From Paramixta manurensis (GTDB lineage Bacteria; Pseudomonadota; Gammaproteobacteria; Enterobacterales; Enterobacteriaceae): a stretch of 64,000 nt of DNA. Shown piece by piece: positions 1 through 9,323 of this stretch (the first letter of the stretch is position 1; every line of letters begins with the position of its first letter). The DNA lies in assembly GCF_013285385.1 (NCBI RefSeq), contig NZ_CP054212.1, positions 248,001 through 312,000 on the forward strand, read 5' to 3'. Position numbers and translations under genes: made by a program. The notes under the pieces were generated by a model. It was not told the origin of the DNA, did no database searches, and was given only the letters and a program-made list of their open reading frames with translations.

Positions 1-1022
1 AAGGTTACATTTTGGTCTCCGGCTTTTTATCGACGGTGGTAATTGGTTGGTACGCCTTCCAAACCGGCCTGACCGGTACGGTGATCCATGAAACGTTTGG
101 CTGGAATGAGCTCGGCGTGAGCGCGTTCGCGATGGTGCTGTATATCGCTATCACTTTCCTTGGCGTGCGAGCGCTCTCCATGTTGGGCATGATTGCCGCG
201 CCGATGTACGTGATCCTCGGGCTGGTGGCGCTGTGGTTAATTGCCGATAGCCACGATCTGAGCCAGATAACCCAATGGCACGGCAGTGAAGCCGTCGCCG
301 GTGGAATGACCATTGGAACCGCCGTGACCATGGTGATTGCCGGTTTTGCCGATTCGGGTACCATGACCGCCGATTTTACCCGCTGGTCTAAAGACGGTAA
401 GTCGGCTGTGATTGCCGCCTTCTCCGCCTTTCCGTTAGCGAATGTGATCTCCTATCTGTTTGGCGTGGTGATTGTCGCGGCAGGCGCCGCCGTCGATCCG
501 CTGCAAAACGGCGGCAACTTCCTGCCGTTACTGATGGGCCATGGCCAGGCATTGTCGGCGATTGCTTTCCTGTTTGTGTTTATCAACCTGGGGTCGGTCT
601 GTACGCATTGCCTGTATAACGGCGCGGTCGGTTTCAGCCATTTGTTCGGCAGCAAAATGCGGCTGTGGACGGTTATCCTTGGCGTCATTGGCGGCGCGCT
701 GGCGCTGGCAGGCGTTTGGCACTACTTCCTGAACTGGCTCAGCCTGCTGGGCGTTGTGGTACCGCCGTTTGGCGCGGTAATGATTGTCGATTTGATTTTT
801 ATGGAGCAATACAGCCGTCTGCGTCAGGTACAAACATTCCGTGGTAGCGCCTTTGCCGCCTGGGCGGTGGGAAGCTTGTGCGCCGTGGTTGCTCATGTTT
901 GGTTCCCGGCATTTGGTGAAGCCATTATCGGCCTGCTGACCGCCGCGTTGGCTTATACCGCACTGGTTAAACTCAACAGCAAAGTGCCGATGATGGCGCC
1001 AGGAGAAGAGAACAATGTCTGA
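1..1022 (+). CDS. NCS1-family cytosine/purine-type permease (5' end outside window)
   Basis: This is the C-terminal four-fifths of a polytopic membrane transporter of the nucleobase:cation symporter-1 family (CodB type), which imports nucleobases or related small nitrogen compounds across the inner membrane. The reading frame is open to the left edge. About 340 residues are visible against about 420 for CodB, so some 80 N-terminal residues are missing. Some nine hydrophobic segments can be counted. A GFADSGTMTADFTRW stretch about one third of the way along resembles the CodB core. Its stop codon lies inside the start of the next gene (8-nt overlap), so the two are translationally coupled, and the hydrolase downstream suggests a urea-like or ureide-like substrate rather than cytosine. 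The family is clear; the substrate is inference. Confidence 0.85.
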   Translation, partial: GYILVSGFLSTVVIGWYAFQTGLTGTVIHETFGWNELGVSAFAMVLYIAITFLGVRALSMLGMIAAPMYVILGLVALWLIADSHDLSQITQWHGSEAVAGGMTIGTAVTMVIAGFADSGTMTADFTRWSKDGKSAVIAAFSAFPLANVISYLFGVVIVAAGAAVDPLQNGGNFLPLLMGHGQALSAIAFLFVFINLGSVCTHCLYNGAVGFSHLFGSKMRLWTVILGVIGGALALAGVWHYFLNWLSLLGVVVPPFGAVMIVDLIFMEQYSRLRQVQTFRGSAFAAWAVGSLCAVVAHVWFPAFGEAIIGLLTAALAYTALVKLNSKVPMMAPGEENNV

Positions 1023-1713
1023 AGGCTGTATTAATTCAACGCCCTATCGTTGGCCGTTTGACGGACAGTTTCGCGCCGACAATACCGCCTTGATCATTAT
1101 TGATATGCAGACCGACTTTTGCGGCACTGGCGGCTACGTTGATACCATGGGTTATGATATTGCGCTAACGCGCGCGCCCATCGCGCCGCTACGCGCGGTA
1201 TTACAGAGTATGCGCGCCGCAGGGTTTCCGGTGATCCATACCCGCGAAGGGCATCGGCCCGATCTGAGTGATTTACCGGCCAATAAGCGCTGGCGTTCAC
1301 GACGTATCGGCGCGGAAATCGGCGTTGCCGGTCCGTGTGGGCGTATTTTAGTGCGCGGCGAGCCAGGATGGGAAATTATACCGGAGCTGGCGCCGCTGCC
1401 CGATGAGGTGGTGGTGGATAAACCCGGTAAAGGTTCGTTCTATGCCACCGATTTGGATTTGATTTTACGCACCCGCGGGATCCGTAACCTGATTCTGACC
1501 GGTATTACCACGGATGTGTGCGTGCATACCACGCTACGTGAAGCAAACGATCGGGGGTATGAGTGCCTGGTGCTGGAGGATTGCTGTGCCGCGACCGAGG
1601 TGGCGCATCACCGTGCCGCGATCAGTATGATCCATATGCAAGGCGGTATTTTCGGTGCCGTGGCGCAGTCGGCGGCGCTGCTGGATGCGCTGGGCACTTT
1701 GCCGACGGTGTAA
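1015..1713 (+). CDS. biuH: Isochorismatase-family amidohydrolase, probable biuret amidohydrolase
   Basis: A 232-residue cysteine hydrolase of the isochorismatase superfamily. The sequence closely follows what I recall of rhizobial biuret hydrolase (biuret to allophanate plus ammonia), including ALIIIDMQTDF, REGHRPDLSDLPANKRWRS, GRILVRGEPGW and TGITTDVC. The expected catalytic triad is present: Asp30 in IIIDMQ, Lys136 in DKPGKGSF and Cys169 in TTDVC. The protein is cytoplasmic, with no signal peptide. The ATG overlaps the end of the permease gene, so uptake and hydrolysis look coupled. Alternatives are other isochorismatase amidases such as ureidoacrylate hydrolase (RutB) or N-carbamoylsarcosine amidase, but the motif set fits biuret hydrolase best. 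No allophanate hydrolase is visible; it could lie to the left of the window or elsewhere. Confidence 0.8.
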   Translation: MSEGCINSTPYRWPFDGQFRADNTALIIIDMQTDFCGTGGYVDTMGYDIALTRAPIAPLRAVLQSMRAAGFPVIHTREGHRPDLSDLPANKRWRSRRIGAEIGVAGPCGRILVRGEPGWEIIPELAPLPDEVVVDKPGKGSFYATDLDLILRTRGIRNLILTGITTDVCVHTTLREANDRGYECLVLEDCCAATEVAHHRAAISMIHMQGGIFGAVAQSAALLDALGTLPTV

Positions 1714-1735
1714 CGTTGTCGCTCGCTGTTGCCTA

Positions 1736-3310
1736 TCAATCCGGCGTGCCCGGCGGCAGCGAGCCCTTTTTCGTAAGCCATGCCATTAAGGCTGCGCTAT
1801 TCAGTGGGCGCGCATACAAGTAACCCTGAATATAATTTACCCCGTGGTTTTTCAAATACTCGAATTGCAATGGGGTTTCCACACCTTCGCCCAGCACCTC
1901 TAACGCCAGTTTATGACTGAGAGAGATGATGGCATCCAGCACCGGCGTTTCCCCCTCCAGCGACTCGATTGCATTGATAAAACCGCGATCGATTTTTAGG
2001 TAGTCGAGTTGGAAATTTTGCAAATAAGAGAGCGAGCAGTGACCAGTGCCGAAATCATCAATCGCCACCCGGATCCCTTCACGACGCAGCGTTGCCAGCT
2101 TATTGGCGACCTCCGGGCCTTCATGAATTAGACTACGCTCGGTCAATTCCAGCGTGATGATCATCTGTTTTTCCCGTAACCGCGCGGCAAATTGACGAAT
2201 ATCAGCCAGAAAATCAGGATGTTGAATATGCTCAGCCGCCACGTTGACGCCAAGATGAAAACCTGGCGCGACGGACCAGGTTTGTGCTTCATCGGCGATG
2301 ATATTCAGTAGGTGGCGAGTGAGTGGAATGATCATGCCCTCGGCTTCGGCAGCGGCAATAAACATGTCCGGGCGGACCTGACGGCCATCATGGCGCTGCC
2401 AGCGCAGTAGTGCTTCCACCCCGGCGCAGCGTCTTTCCTCAACCTGCCAGACCGGCTGGTAATGCACCAAAAATTCACCGTTACGTATGCCTTTACGCAG
2501 CTCATCGCGCCATGACAGACGGTGTTTTAGCCAGTTAACGGCCAGCAACATGCAGAGCAGCGAAAGGATGATCGCCAGCGGTAAAAAAATGAAAAAAGCC
2601 TGACGCCAGTTTTTGAGGGCTTCAGCCTTCGACGAAGTGACGCTGACGCTAATCGGAAAACGTTGTGATTCGGCGCGGTAGGTAGAGCCAGAGAACAGCA
2701 GGTTGTCATCTGGTTCGACGTGGCCGGTTTGAATGGTGTAACCGCCGTTAACGCGCAACGTCAGTTGGTAACCGCGCTGAGCGCCGATGGCGCGCATGAA
2801 ATCCATCAAATATTGCCCTTCAACCACCACATACACACCCTTCGAGGAGGGGAGTTGGTGCATGAACAACACTGCCGGACGATGGGGAACGCCGTAAGTT
2901 CCCCCGATGGAATACATCCAGTCATAAGGATGGGCAGGCATTTTCCCCAGAACCATCTGTGAGAGCGTGCCGGGGTTACGTCCAAAGGCGGAGGAGCAAG
3001 TGACATTGGGGCCGGAAAAGGTGCCTACCGCGCGGAAATAGGCCGACAGCGAACCGAGCTGTTGGATTTTGCGCATGGGATTCACGCACTTGTCATCAGT
3101 GTATTGCTTGAGTTGATTAATCATATCCCAGGCATTCTGGGTAACGGTTTCCGTTTGGGTAAGCAACGCGTCTGCCGCCGCCACTTGCTGGCGTTTTACA
3201 TTTTGCTGTGCTTCAAAAAAGGTAAACAGTAAGCCCAAAACCAACGGTAACAGACCGGCAATTAGCAGTAATAACCCGCTGCTTTCGCGTTTGGTATGAG
3301 TATGAGCCAC
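1736..3310 (-). CDS. CSS-motif EAL-domain cyclic-di-GMP phosphodiesterase (PdeC/YjcC type)
   Basis: A 524-residue inner-membrane enzyme predicted to hydrolyse c-di-GMP to pGpG. A first membrane segment lies at about residues 11-33. A periplasmic domain follows, with the redox-sensitive CSS motif (VTCSSAFG) near residue 105, then a second membrane segment around 240-262. The C-terminal EAL domain carries VEALLRW, LTERS, DDFGTG, LKIDRGFI and EGVET, so the metal-binding and catalytic signatures look intact and there is no GGDEF domain. In PdeC-type proteins the CSS disulfide state controls activity. The start is GTG at 3310, preceded by GGGAGAA. It converges with the amidohydrolase gene, leaving only 22 nt between the two stops. 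Confidence 0.9.
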   Translation of the reverse strand: MAHTHTKRESSGLLLLIAGLLPLVLGLLFTFFEAQQNVKRQQVAAADALLTQTETVTQNAWDMINQLKQYTDDKCVNPMRKIQQLGSLSAYFRAVGTFSGPNVTCSSAFGRNPGTLSQMVLGKMPAHPYDWMYSIGGTYGVPHRPAVLFMHQLPSSKGVYVVVEGQYLMDFMRAIGAQRGYQLTLRVNGGYTIQTGHVEPDDNLLFSGSTYRAESQRFPISVSVTSSKAEALKNWRQAFFIFLPLAIILSLLCMLLAVNWLKHRLSWRDELRKGIRNGEFLVHYQPVWQVEERRCAGVEALLRWQRHDGRQVRPDMFIAAAEAEGMIIPLTRHLLNIIADEAQTWSVAPGFHLGVNVAAEHIQHPDFLADIRQFAARLREKQMIITLELTERSLIHEGPEVANKLATLRREGIRVAIDDFGTGHCSLSYLQNFQLDYLKIDRGFINAIESLEGETPVLDAIISLSHKLALEVLGEGVETPLQFEYLKNHGVNYIQGYLYARPLNSAALMAWLTKKGSLPPGTPD

Positions 3311-3461
3311 AGGTGTTCTCCCGAAAAGGGCAGGCCGTGGAGGCGGCCGGTGTTTCTTTATTATTACTGTCAGAATAGCATGCGGTTAAGGCGCACAAAC
3401 ATTATTCGTTTTTGCGCCAGGGGGGATGTTTTATGTCAATCTTTTAGCAATTTACCGCAAT

Positions 3462-4103
3462 TTAGCCTTTCCAGCGTGAGGCGCGGATCAACGAACAGAA
3501 GTTACCCGCGACGAAATCGGGCTCTTTATCCGCAATCACGTCGGCCTTGACGTTACCAAAGGTGGTCTGCGGTTTGTGTTTAATACCGTCATAGAAGGCC
3601 TGAATAATGTCCTCTTTAAAGGCGGGCGTACGCGGATGGGCGGCAACGATTTGTTCACGCTCCGCTTCATCAAACTGGTGGTAGTTAATGCCCAACACGT
3701 CCATTTCTACACCGGCGGTTACCAGCGCGATTTCCGGCGCCATAAACTCCGGAATACCCGGCGTGGTATGCAGTGCGATCGCGGTCCAGACCTTATCAAT
3801 ATCTTGCTGCGCAATGCCATATTGCCGCATAAAGTCTTGTGCGGCGTTGGCGCCGTCAACCTCAAACCGTTTGTCGCAACTACAGTGCTGATGCGTTAAG
3901 CCCATATCGTGAAACATGCAGCCGATATATAACAGTTCCGCATCGGTCTTCAGCCCGCGATGCTGCCCTGCCAGCGCGGCAAAATAGTAGACGCGGCTGG
4001 AGTGATTAAACAGTAATTCAGATTCGGTATCGCGCACCAATTCTGTGGCTTCGCGCGCCATTTTACTTGCGGGAATGCGGATGCCGCGAATGTTCGGACT
4101 CAT
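3462..4103 (-). CDS. HD-domain hydrolase, cyanamide hydratase-like
   Basis: A 213-residue soluble HD-superfamily metalloprotein. The N-terminal FNHSSRVYYFA and CMFHDMGL segments (His34 and His65-Asp66 as metal ligands), followed by FEVDGANAAQDF and AIALHTT, match the cyanamide hydratase-like branch of HD proteins rather than nucleotidases. Those enzymes hydrate cyanamide to urea, but this branch is large and mostly uncharacterised, so the substrate is unknown. I chose the ATG at 4103 over an upstream start at 4130 because GAAGGAG sits at proper distance before it. It is divergently transcribed from the GlxA-type regulator across about 114 bp, which suggests that regulator controls it. Confidence 0.75.
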   Translation of the reverse strand: MSPNIRGIRIPASKMAREATELVRDTESELLFNHSSRVYYFAALAGQHRGLKTDAELLYIGCMFHDMGLTHQHCSCDKRFEVDGANAAQDFMRQYGIAQQDIDKVWTAIALHTTPGIPEFMAPEIALVTAGVEMDVLGINYHQFDEAEREQIVAAHPRTPAFKEDIIQAFYDGIKHKPQTTFGNVKADVIADKEPDFVAGNFCSLIRASRWKG

Positions 4104-4217
4104 TATTTTCTCCTTCGGGGTTGACGTCATCCAGCATAAAAATCATCCTGTATGTCTTCAATGATAGGTTAAAGATGATTAGCGACATTTCGTTGATTTG
4201 CGACACTGGAATTTCTG

Positions 4218-5183
4218 ATGCTAAAAACCATCGCGCTACTTGCCGTGCCTGGCGTACAGTTGCTGGATATTGCCGGCCCGTTAGATGTGTTTGCCGAGGC
4301 AAACCGCTATATGCAACGTGACATCTACCGATTGATAGTGATTGGTTATGATCAAGCGGCGATCGTGTCGTCATCGGGAGTGAAAATCGCGCCGGATATG
4401 ACTCTCGCCGAAGCTAAAACCCACCATTTTGATTCATTTCTTGTCGCTGGCGCGCCAGCGGAACAGCAACCGGCGGCAGATGCCGGGCTTCAACACGCGC
4501 TACGCCAGGTTTGTCAACAAAGTCAACGCTTTGGATCGGTCTGCAGTGGCGCTTTGCTATTGGCTTCAACCGGGCTGTTGGATGGTCACCGCGTCACCAC
4601 TCACTGGGCGGTGGCGGATACGCTGGCGGCCCGTTTTCCGGCGGTGAGCGTCGATACGGATGCGATTTACGTTTGTGACGGCCCACTGCGTACCGCCGCA
4701 GGCGTAACCTCTGGCCTCGATCTGGCGCTAAAAATGGTGGAAGAAGATTTGGGTCGCGAGGTCGCGATGGCAATTGCCGCCAGCCTGGTGATGTTTTTCC
4801 GTCGGCCGGTTGGGCAATTACACTTTAGCCGCCGGGGAGAGACGTCGTTAGCGGGGCGCTCTTCATTACAGGAGTTACAGCGCTGGGCGGTGGCAAATTT
4901 GGAACAGGTGCCGAATGTTAAGGCATTGGCGACGCATATGAACCTGAGTACTCGCCATATAACCCGGCTTTTCAGGCAGGCGCTGGACATTACACCGGCA
5001 CAATGGCTGGAACGGGAGCGGCTGGCAACCGCGCGCCAGATGCTGGAGACGGGGGAACTGGCGACCAAGCAGATTGCCGCACGCTGCGGCTACTCCAGCG
5101 TGGACATTCTACGTCGCGCTTTTGTGCGTCAACTGAAGACCACGCCGGGGGAATACCGAAAATATTTTCGCCAGCAGCCGTAA
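4218..5183 (+). CDS. GlxA-family transcriptional regulator (DJ-1/PfpI domain plus AraC HTH)
   Basis: A 321-residue regulator. Residues 1 to about 190 form a DJ-1/PfpI-like class I amidotransferase-fold domain, with the elbow cysteine in FGSVCSGALLL. Residues about 220-320 hold an AraC-type double helix-turn-helix (NLSTRHITRLFRQ, then IAARCGYSSVDILRRAF). In this family the N-terminal domain is thought to sense a small metabolite and the C-terminus binds DNA. Its position back to back with the HD hydrolase gene suggests that gene is a target. The start at the ATG at 4218 has only a weak ribosome-binding site (CTGGAA). It converges with uxuA, with 15 nt between stops. Confidence 0.88.
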   Translation: MLKTIALLAVPGVQLLDIAGPLDVFAEANRYMQRDIYRLIVIGYDQAAIVSSSGVKIAPDMTLAEAKTHHFDSFLVAGAPAEQQPAADAGLQHALRQVCQQSQRFGSVCSGALLLASTGLLDGHRVTTHWAVADTLAARFPAVSVDTDAIYVCDGPLRTAAGVTSGLDLALKMVEEDLGREVAMAIAASLVMFFRRPVGQLHFSRRGETSLAGRSSLQELQRWAVANLEQVPNVKALATHMNLSTRHITRLFRQALDITPAQWLERERLATARQMLETGELATKQIAARCGYSSVDILRRAFVRQLKTTPGEYRKYFRQQP

Positions 5184-5198
5184 TGACCGCTGGCGCGT

Positions 5199-6383
5199 CT
5201 ATTCGCTAAAAAATGTCTGTTTCAGCGCCAGTTCAACGCCACGCAATTCCGCCAGCCCTTTTAGCCGCCCAATCGCGGAATAACCAGGATTGGTTTTTTT
5301 GCCTAAATCATCCAGCATCTGGTGACCGTGATCCGGTCGCATCGGAATAGCGCGCGTCTCACCCTGCTGACGACGGCGATGCTCTTCCGCCAGAATGACC
5401 TTGATTACGCTGACCATATCCACATCACCAGCCAGATGCGCGGCTTCGTGGAAGCTTTTTGGGTTGTCTTCTCGTTGTGTCGAGCGCAGATGGGTAAAGT
5501 GGATACGGTTAGCGAAGGTTTCCGCCATGCGGACCAAATCATTATCCGGGCGTACACCGTAAGAACCGGTGCAGAAGGTGAAGCCGTTATGCCGCGAGTC
5601 GACGACTTCCGCCAGCCACTGCATGTCATCAATGGTCGAGACAATGCGTGGCAGGCCGAGAATCGGGCGCGGCGGATCGTCAGGATGGACGGCTAATACC
5701 ACGCCAACCTCCTCGGCAACCGGCACAATGGCGCGTAAAAAGGTTGCCATATGTTCCCGCAGCCTGGCGTGATCGATACCTTGGTATTGCGAGAGCTGCG
5801 CCTGGAACTGCTCCAGCGTATATCCCTCTTCCGCACCGGGCAGCCCGGCAATAATATTGCGGGTCAGGGTGGTGATGTCAGTTGGCGTCATGGCGGCAAA
5901 ATAGTCCGACGCCGCCGCCCGTTCTTGCGGGTCGTAATCCTGCTCCGCGTTCGGACGTTTTAAAATATGCAGTTCAAACGCGGCAAACGCCACCGCGTCA
6001 AAACGTAAGGCTTTCGCGCCGTCCGGCAACGTCCAGGCCAGATCGGTACGCGTCCAATCCAACACCGGCATAAAGTTATAGCACACCGTATCTACGCCAC
6101 AGGCGGCAAGGTTACGAATTGATTGTTGGTAGTTGGCGATATATTTTTTATAGTCGCCACGCTGGGTTTTAATCGATTCATGTACCGGGATACTTTCCAC
6201 GACTGACCAGGTTAAACCTTTTTCGGCCAGCAAAGCCTGCCGCGCCTTTATCTCTTCCACCGGCCAAACGTCGCCGTTAGGGATGTGGTGTAGCGCGGTA
6301 ACAATCCCGGTTGCGCCCGCCTGGCGGGCGTCGTCCAGTGAAACCGGGTCGTTAGGGCCATACCAGCGCCAGGTGTGTTCCAT
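5199..6383 (-). CDS. uxuA: Mannonate dehydratase
   Basis: D-mannonate dehydratase (394 residues, the usual length) converts D-mannonate to 2-keto-3-deoxygluconate in hexuronate (glucuronate) breakdown in the cytoplasm. The family signatures WRWYGPNDPVSL at the N-terminus, HPDDPPRPILGLPRIVS with metal-binding His and Asp, FCTGSYGVR and MRPDHGHQM near the C-terminus are all visible. The ATG at 6383 follows GAGGTAG. In E. coli uxuA is followed by uxuB and uxuR; here it stands alone, between an unrelated regulator and a transporter. I could not recognise a UxuR/ExuR operator in the 140 bp upstream. Confidence 0.95.
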   Translation of the reverse strand: MEHTWRWYGPNDPVSLDDARQAGATGIVTALHHIPNGDVWPVEEIKARQALLAEKGLTWSVVESIPVHESIKTQRGDYKKYIANYQQSIRNLAACGVDTVCYNFMPVLDWTRTDLAWTLPDGAKALRFDAVAFAAFELHILKRPNAEQDYDPQERAAASDYFAAMTPTDITTLTRNIIAGLPGAEEGYTLEQFQAQLSQYQGIDHARLREHMATFLRAIVPVAEEVGVVLAVHPDDPPRPILGLPRIVSTIDDMQWLAEVVDSRHNGFTFCTGSYGVRPDNDLVRMAETFANRIHFTHLRSTQREDNPKSFHEAAHLAGDVDMVSVIKVILAEEHRRRQQGETRAIPMRPDHGHQMLDDLGKKTNPGYSAIGRLKGLAELRGVELALKQTFFSE

Positions 6384-6524
6384 AGGGCTACCTCAATTAT
6401 CGGTTGTTCTGTTGCGGCCCACAGCCAGGGCCAGTGGATCCAGCATAATTACAATGCGTAAATAATAGGGTGATCTCGGTCTCAGCTTACGGCATGGCAT
6501 TGCTGATTACCGCCGAGAAATCAG

Positions 6525-7568
6525 CTACTTGTTTACCCGAGGCCGTCCATCGCCTAGCAGAATCGCCAGCTTACCGCCGCCTGGCGTCGTTTCCATCAGA
6601 ATCTTGCAGACGCTGGTCAGCGGTACCGATAGCAACATGCCGATCGGGCCGAGCAGCCATCCCCAAAAGATCAAGGATAAAAAGACCACCAGCGACGATA
6701 AACCTAATCTGCGTCCCATCAGGCGCGGCTCAAGAAAATTACCAAACACCATATGAATGGCACCGAATAGCGCCGCCACCAGTAAGGCATCATAGATATT
6801 GTTGAGAACCAACGCTTGAACAAAAGGCGGAATGCCAGCGATGATCGGCCCGATATTGGGAATAAAGTTGAGGATAAACGCCACGACTCCCCATAGCAGG
6901 GCAAATTTTATGCCCAACAGTTGCAGCACCAGCCAGACCGCCAGCCCGGTAATCAGGCTGATCAGCGTTTTTAGCGCCAGATAGTGCGTGACGCCTTTTA
7001 ACGCTTTGTGCAGCCCGGCAATGCGTATTTTGGGGTTGATTAACGCGTTGCGGAGCTTATACGGCAAATGACGGACTTCGATCAGCATAAAAATCACCGT
7101 CATAATCAGTAGCAGTAAGTTAGTCATGGCGCCGGAAAATTGCGTTAAAACGGTGGTGGCAACGTCCATCACCGAGTTAGGATCGAGCCGGTCGACTAAA
7201 GCCTGCGGCGAGATATTGAGCCGAATATGCGTTGCCAGATGTTGCACCACGGTCAGTTTTTGCTCCAACATGACGCGGATTTGCGGATAAAGCTCGGTAA
7301 ACTCATTCACCGAACTGGCCAGCATCGCGACCAGCATGGTGATGATAATTAACACCACTATCATCACCAGCGCGATTGAGACGCCCCGCCGTAATCGATG
7401 CCGCATTAAGATCGTCACCAGCGGGTTCAGTACAATGGCGAGGAAACTGGCCAGTAAAAAGGGAACGATAATTTCTGAAGCCGCACGTATGCCTGCCAGA
7501 ATGACCACTAACGTTGCCATTTTTAGCAACATATTTTGGCCTATTTTTTCTTGCTGCGGTGCGGTCAT
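6525..7568 (-). CDS. tqsA: AI-2E family transporter, TqsA-like
   Basis: A 347-residue inner-membrane protein of the AI-2 exporter (PerM/TqsA) superfamily. The sequence follows E. coli TqsA along its length: EIIVPFLLASFLAIVLNP near the N-terminus, a central soluble segment, then FNFIPNIGPIIA-like and GNFLEPRLMGR motifs and LSLIFWGWLLGPIGMLLSVP in the last membrane segments. TqsA is reported to export the quorum signal autoinducer-2; other superfamily members act in Na+/H+ exchange, so the transported species is uncertain. The ATG at 7568 follows GCAGGAG. It is monocistronic as far as can be seen. Confidence 0.88.
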   Translation of the reverse strand: MTAPQQEKIGQNMLLKMATLVVILAGIRAASEIIVPFLLASFLAIVLNPLVTILMRHRLRRGVSIALVMIVVLIIITMLVAMLASSVNEFTELYPQIRVMLEQKLTVVQHLATHIRLNISPQALVDRLDPNSVMDVATTVLTQFSGAMTNLLLLIMTVIFMLIEVRHLPYKLRNALINPKIRIAGLHKALKGVTHYLALKTLISLITGLAVWLVLQLLGIKFALLWGVVAFILNFIPNIGPIIAGIPPFVQALVLNNIYDALLVAALFGAIHMVFGNFLEPRLMGRRLGLSSLVVFLSLIFWGWLLGPIGMLLSVPLTSVCKILMETTPGGGKLAILLGDGRPRVNK

Positions 7569-7650
7569 GTCTTCTCCTGCTCATCTCTTTGGAAATAACA
7601 GTGTAGTTGCTGCCAGCGCAACGCCCTGATTTTAGGATTGCAGGAGAAGA

Positions 7651-9303
7651 CTAACGCGTGGAACGGGTGAGTAAGGCCAACGCCAGTAACATGACACTCA
7701 GGCTGATAGCCATGGCGAGGCAAGCCATCGCCATACCTTGCCCGACCGAGCCCTGCTCAAATTGCCGCCAGATAAAAATAGAGACGGTTTGCGTACCCGC
7801 CGGAGCCAATAACAGAGAGGTCACCAACTCGCGAGAGGCGACGGCAAACACCATCATCATTGAGGCCAGCAGGCTGGGGAAGACCAGCGGCAAGATAATC
7901 AAACGTAGTGCTTGAGAGGCGCTGGCGCCATGCACACGCGCCGCAGGCGCCAGCGTCGCGCCGAGCTGTTTTAAGGCACTGCTAACGTAACGGACTGGCC
8001 ACGGCAGAAATAGGCAACAGTATGAAAGCAGCAAAATCAGGCCGCTGTTATACGGTGAAATTGGCCAGAATGGACGATTCCACAGCAGAATCAGCCCCAC
8101 GCCAATCACAACCCCAGGTAATGCCGCAGGCAGCAGAGCCAGCGCATCGATTGACGCCACTCCACGTACCTTTTTTTCCGCCACCATCCAGGCAATCAGC
8201 AGCCCTAAAAAGCCGGTGATGATCGCTGCGCCGAGCGCCAGGCTCAGGCTAGTACCCAGCGCCGAAAGCGCTTCGCCGCGCCATGCGAATAGCGCGCTAA
8301 AATGGCGTAGCGTCAATTGCGACAGATGTAGCCCGCCGGAAAGCGTTGCCAGAAAAGCGGTAATCATCATGGAGGCAATCGGCAAAACGAGGGTAATCAA
8401 CGCGACGGCGCTAAAGATCAGTAATAACGGAATACGCCATCGACCGCCGCCGACATGTTGTTGCGGCATCGGCTTACCGGTGATGACCGTGACATCCTGC
8501 TGGCCGGTGAGGCGGCGTTGTAGCATAAACGCCGCCAGCGCCATCAGCATCAGTAACAGGGAGAGGATCGAGGCGCCGGAGAGATCGATCGGCCAGTCGG
8601 CGAGCTTCTCTTCAATGGCGACGGTCAGTACCGATACGCCAGCGCGCGAGCCGATGGCGGCGGGAACGCCATACTCTTCAACCGCCAGTGTGAAGGCCAG
8701 TAGCGCTCCGGCGACCAGCGCCGGTAGCGACATCGGCAAGGTGATATGCCAAAACGCACGCCATGGCGTGGCGCCATGCACACGGGCGACATCGGCCAAG
8801 CGTTGCCCACCTGCCAACATACTGCGTGAAACGGCAAAATACACCACCGGGAAAATATTGAAGGTCATGACCAGCACCATGCCAATACGACTAAATAAAA
8901 TGTTGTTAGTTTCCAGACCGGTGAGTTGTTGCAGGTAACCGTTTTCCTGCAACGCCAGCATCCACGAGAGTGCTGAAATATAGGGCGGTGTCAGAAACGG
9001 GATCAAAAACAGGATGTCCCACAGGCGCGCCGCCGGTGGCGGCATCTGTGCGCGTAGCGCGCCAAGCGGCACACCGATCAGCAAGCTCATTGCCGCCACG
9101 CCGACGCCGCTACTTAGGGTGCCAAACAGCAGCGTGGGCAGGCGTGGATCCTGTAAGGTGGCAGGGAAGGCGCTGAGTATGCCGCGTAGCGATCCTTCGC
9201 CCAGCGCCGGGAACAATGCCTGTAGAAAAATAAATAACAGCGGCAGCGCGACCAGTAGCGTGAGTAACATTAAGGTGGTCGCTGGCAGCGCGTAACGTTT
9301 CAC
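7651..9303 (-). CDS. Iron(III)-type ABC transporter permease (fused two-half FbpB-like)
   Basis: A 550-residue inner-membrane permease made of two homologous halves, each with a binding-protein-dependent transport signature (EAA loop: ARVHGATPWRAFWHITLPM near residue 185 and ARVHGASASQALRLIILPL near residue 460). This double arrangement is typical of FbpB/SfuB-type ferric iron permeases and of some 2-aminoethylphosphonate and thiamine systems. It is the third gene of an ATPase-binding protein-permease operon. The start is GTG at 9303 with GGAGG eight bases before it. The substrate cannot be decided from the permease. Confidence 0.88.
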   Translation of the reverse strand: MKRYALPATTLMLLTLLVALPLLFIFLQALFPALGEGSLRGILSAFPATLQDPRLPTLLFGTLSSGVGVAAMSLLIGVPLGALRAQMPPPAARLWDILFLIPFLTPPYISALSWMLALQENGYLQQLTGLETNNILFSRIGMVLVMTFNIFPVVYFAVSRSMLAGGQRLADVARVHGATPWRAFWHITLPMSLPALVAGALLAFTLAVEEYGVPAAIGSRAGVSVLTVAIEEKLADWPIDLSGASILSLLLMLMALAAFMLQRRLTGQQDVTVITGKPMPQQHVGGGRWRIPLLLIFSAVALITLVLPIASMMITAFLATLSGGLHLSQLTLRHFSALFAWRGEALSALGTSLSLALGAAIITGFLGLLIAWMVAEKKVRGVASIDALALLPAALPGVVIGVGLILLWNRPFWPISPYNSGLILLLSYCCLFLPWPVRYVSSALKQLGATLAPAARVHGASASQALRLIILPLVFPSLLASMMMVFAVASRELVTSLLLAPAGTQTVSIFIWRQFEQGSVGQGMAMACLAMAISLSVMLLALALLTRSTR

Positions 9304-9323
9304 GCAGTTTTCCTCCGCCGGGT

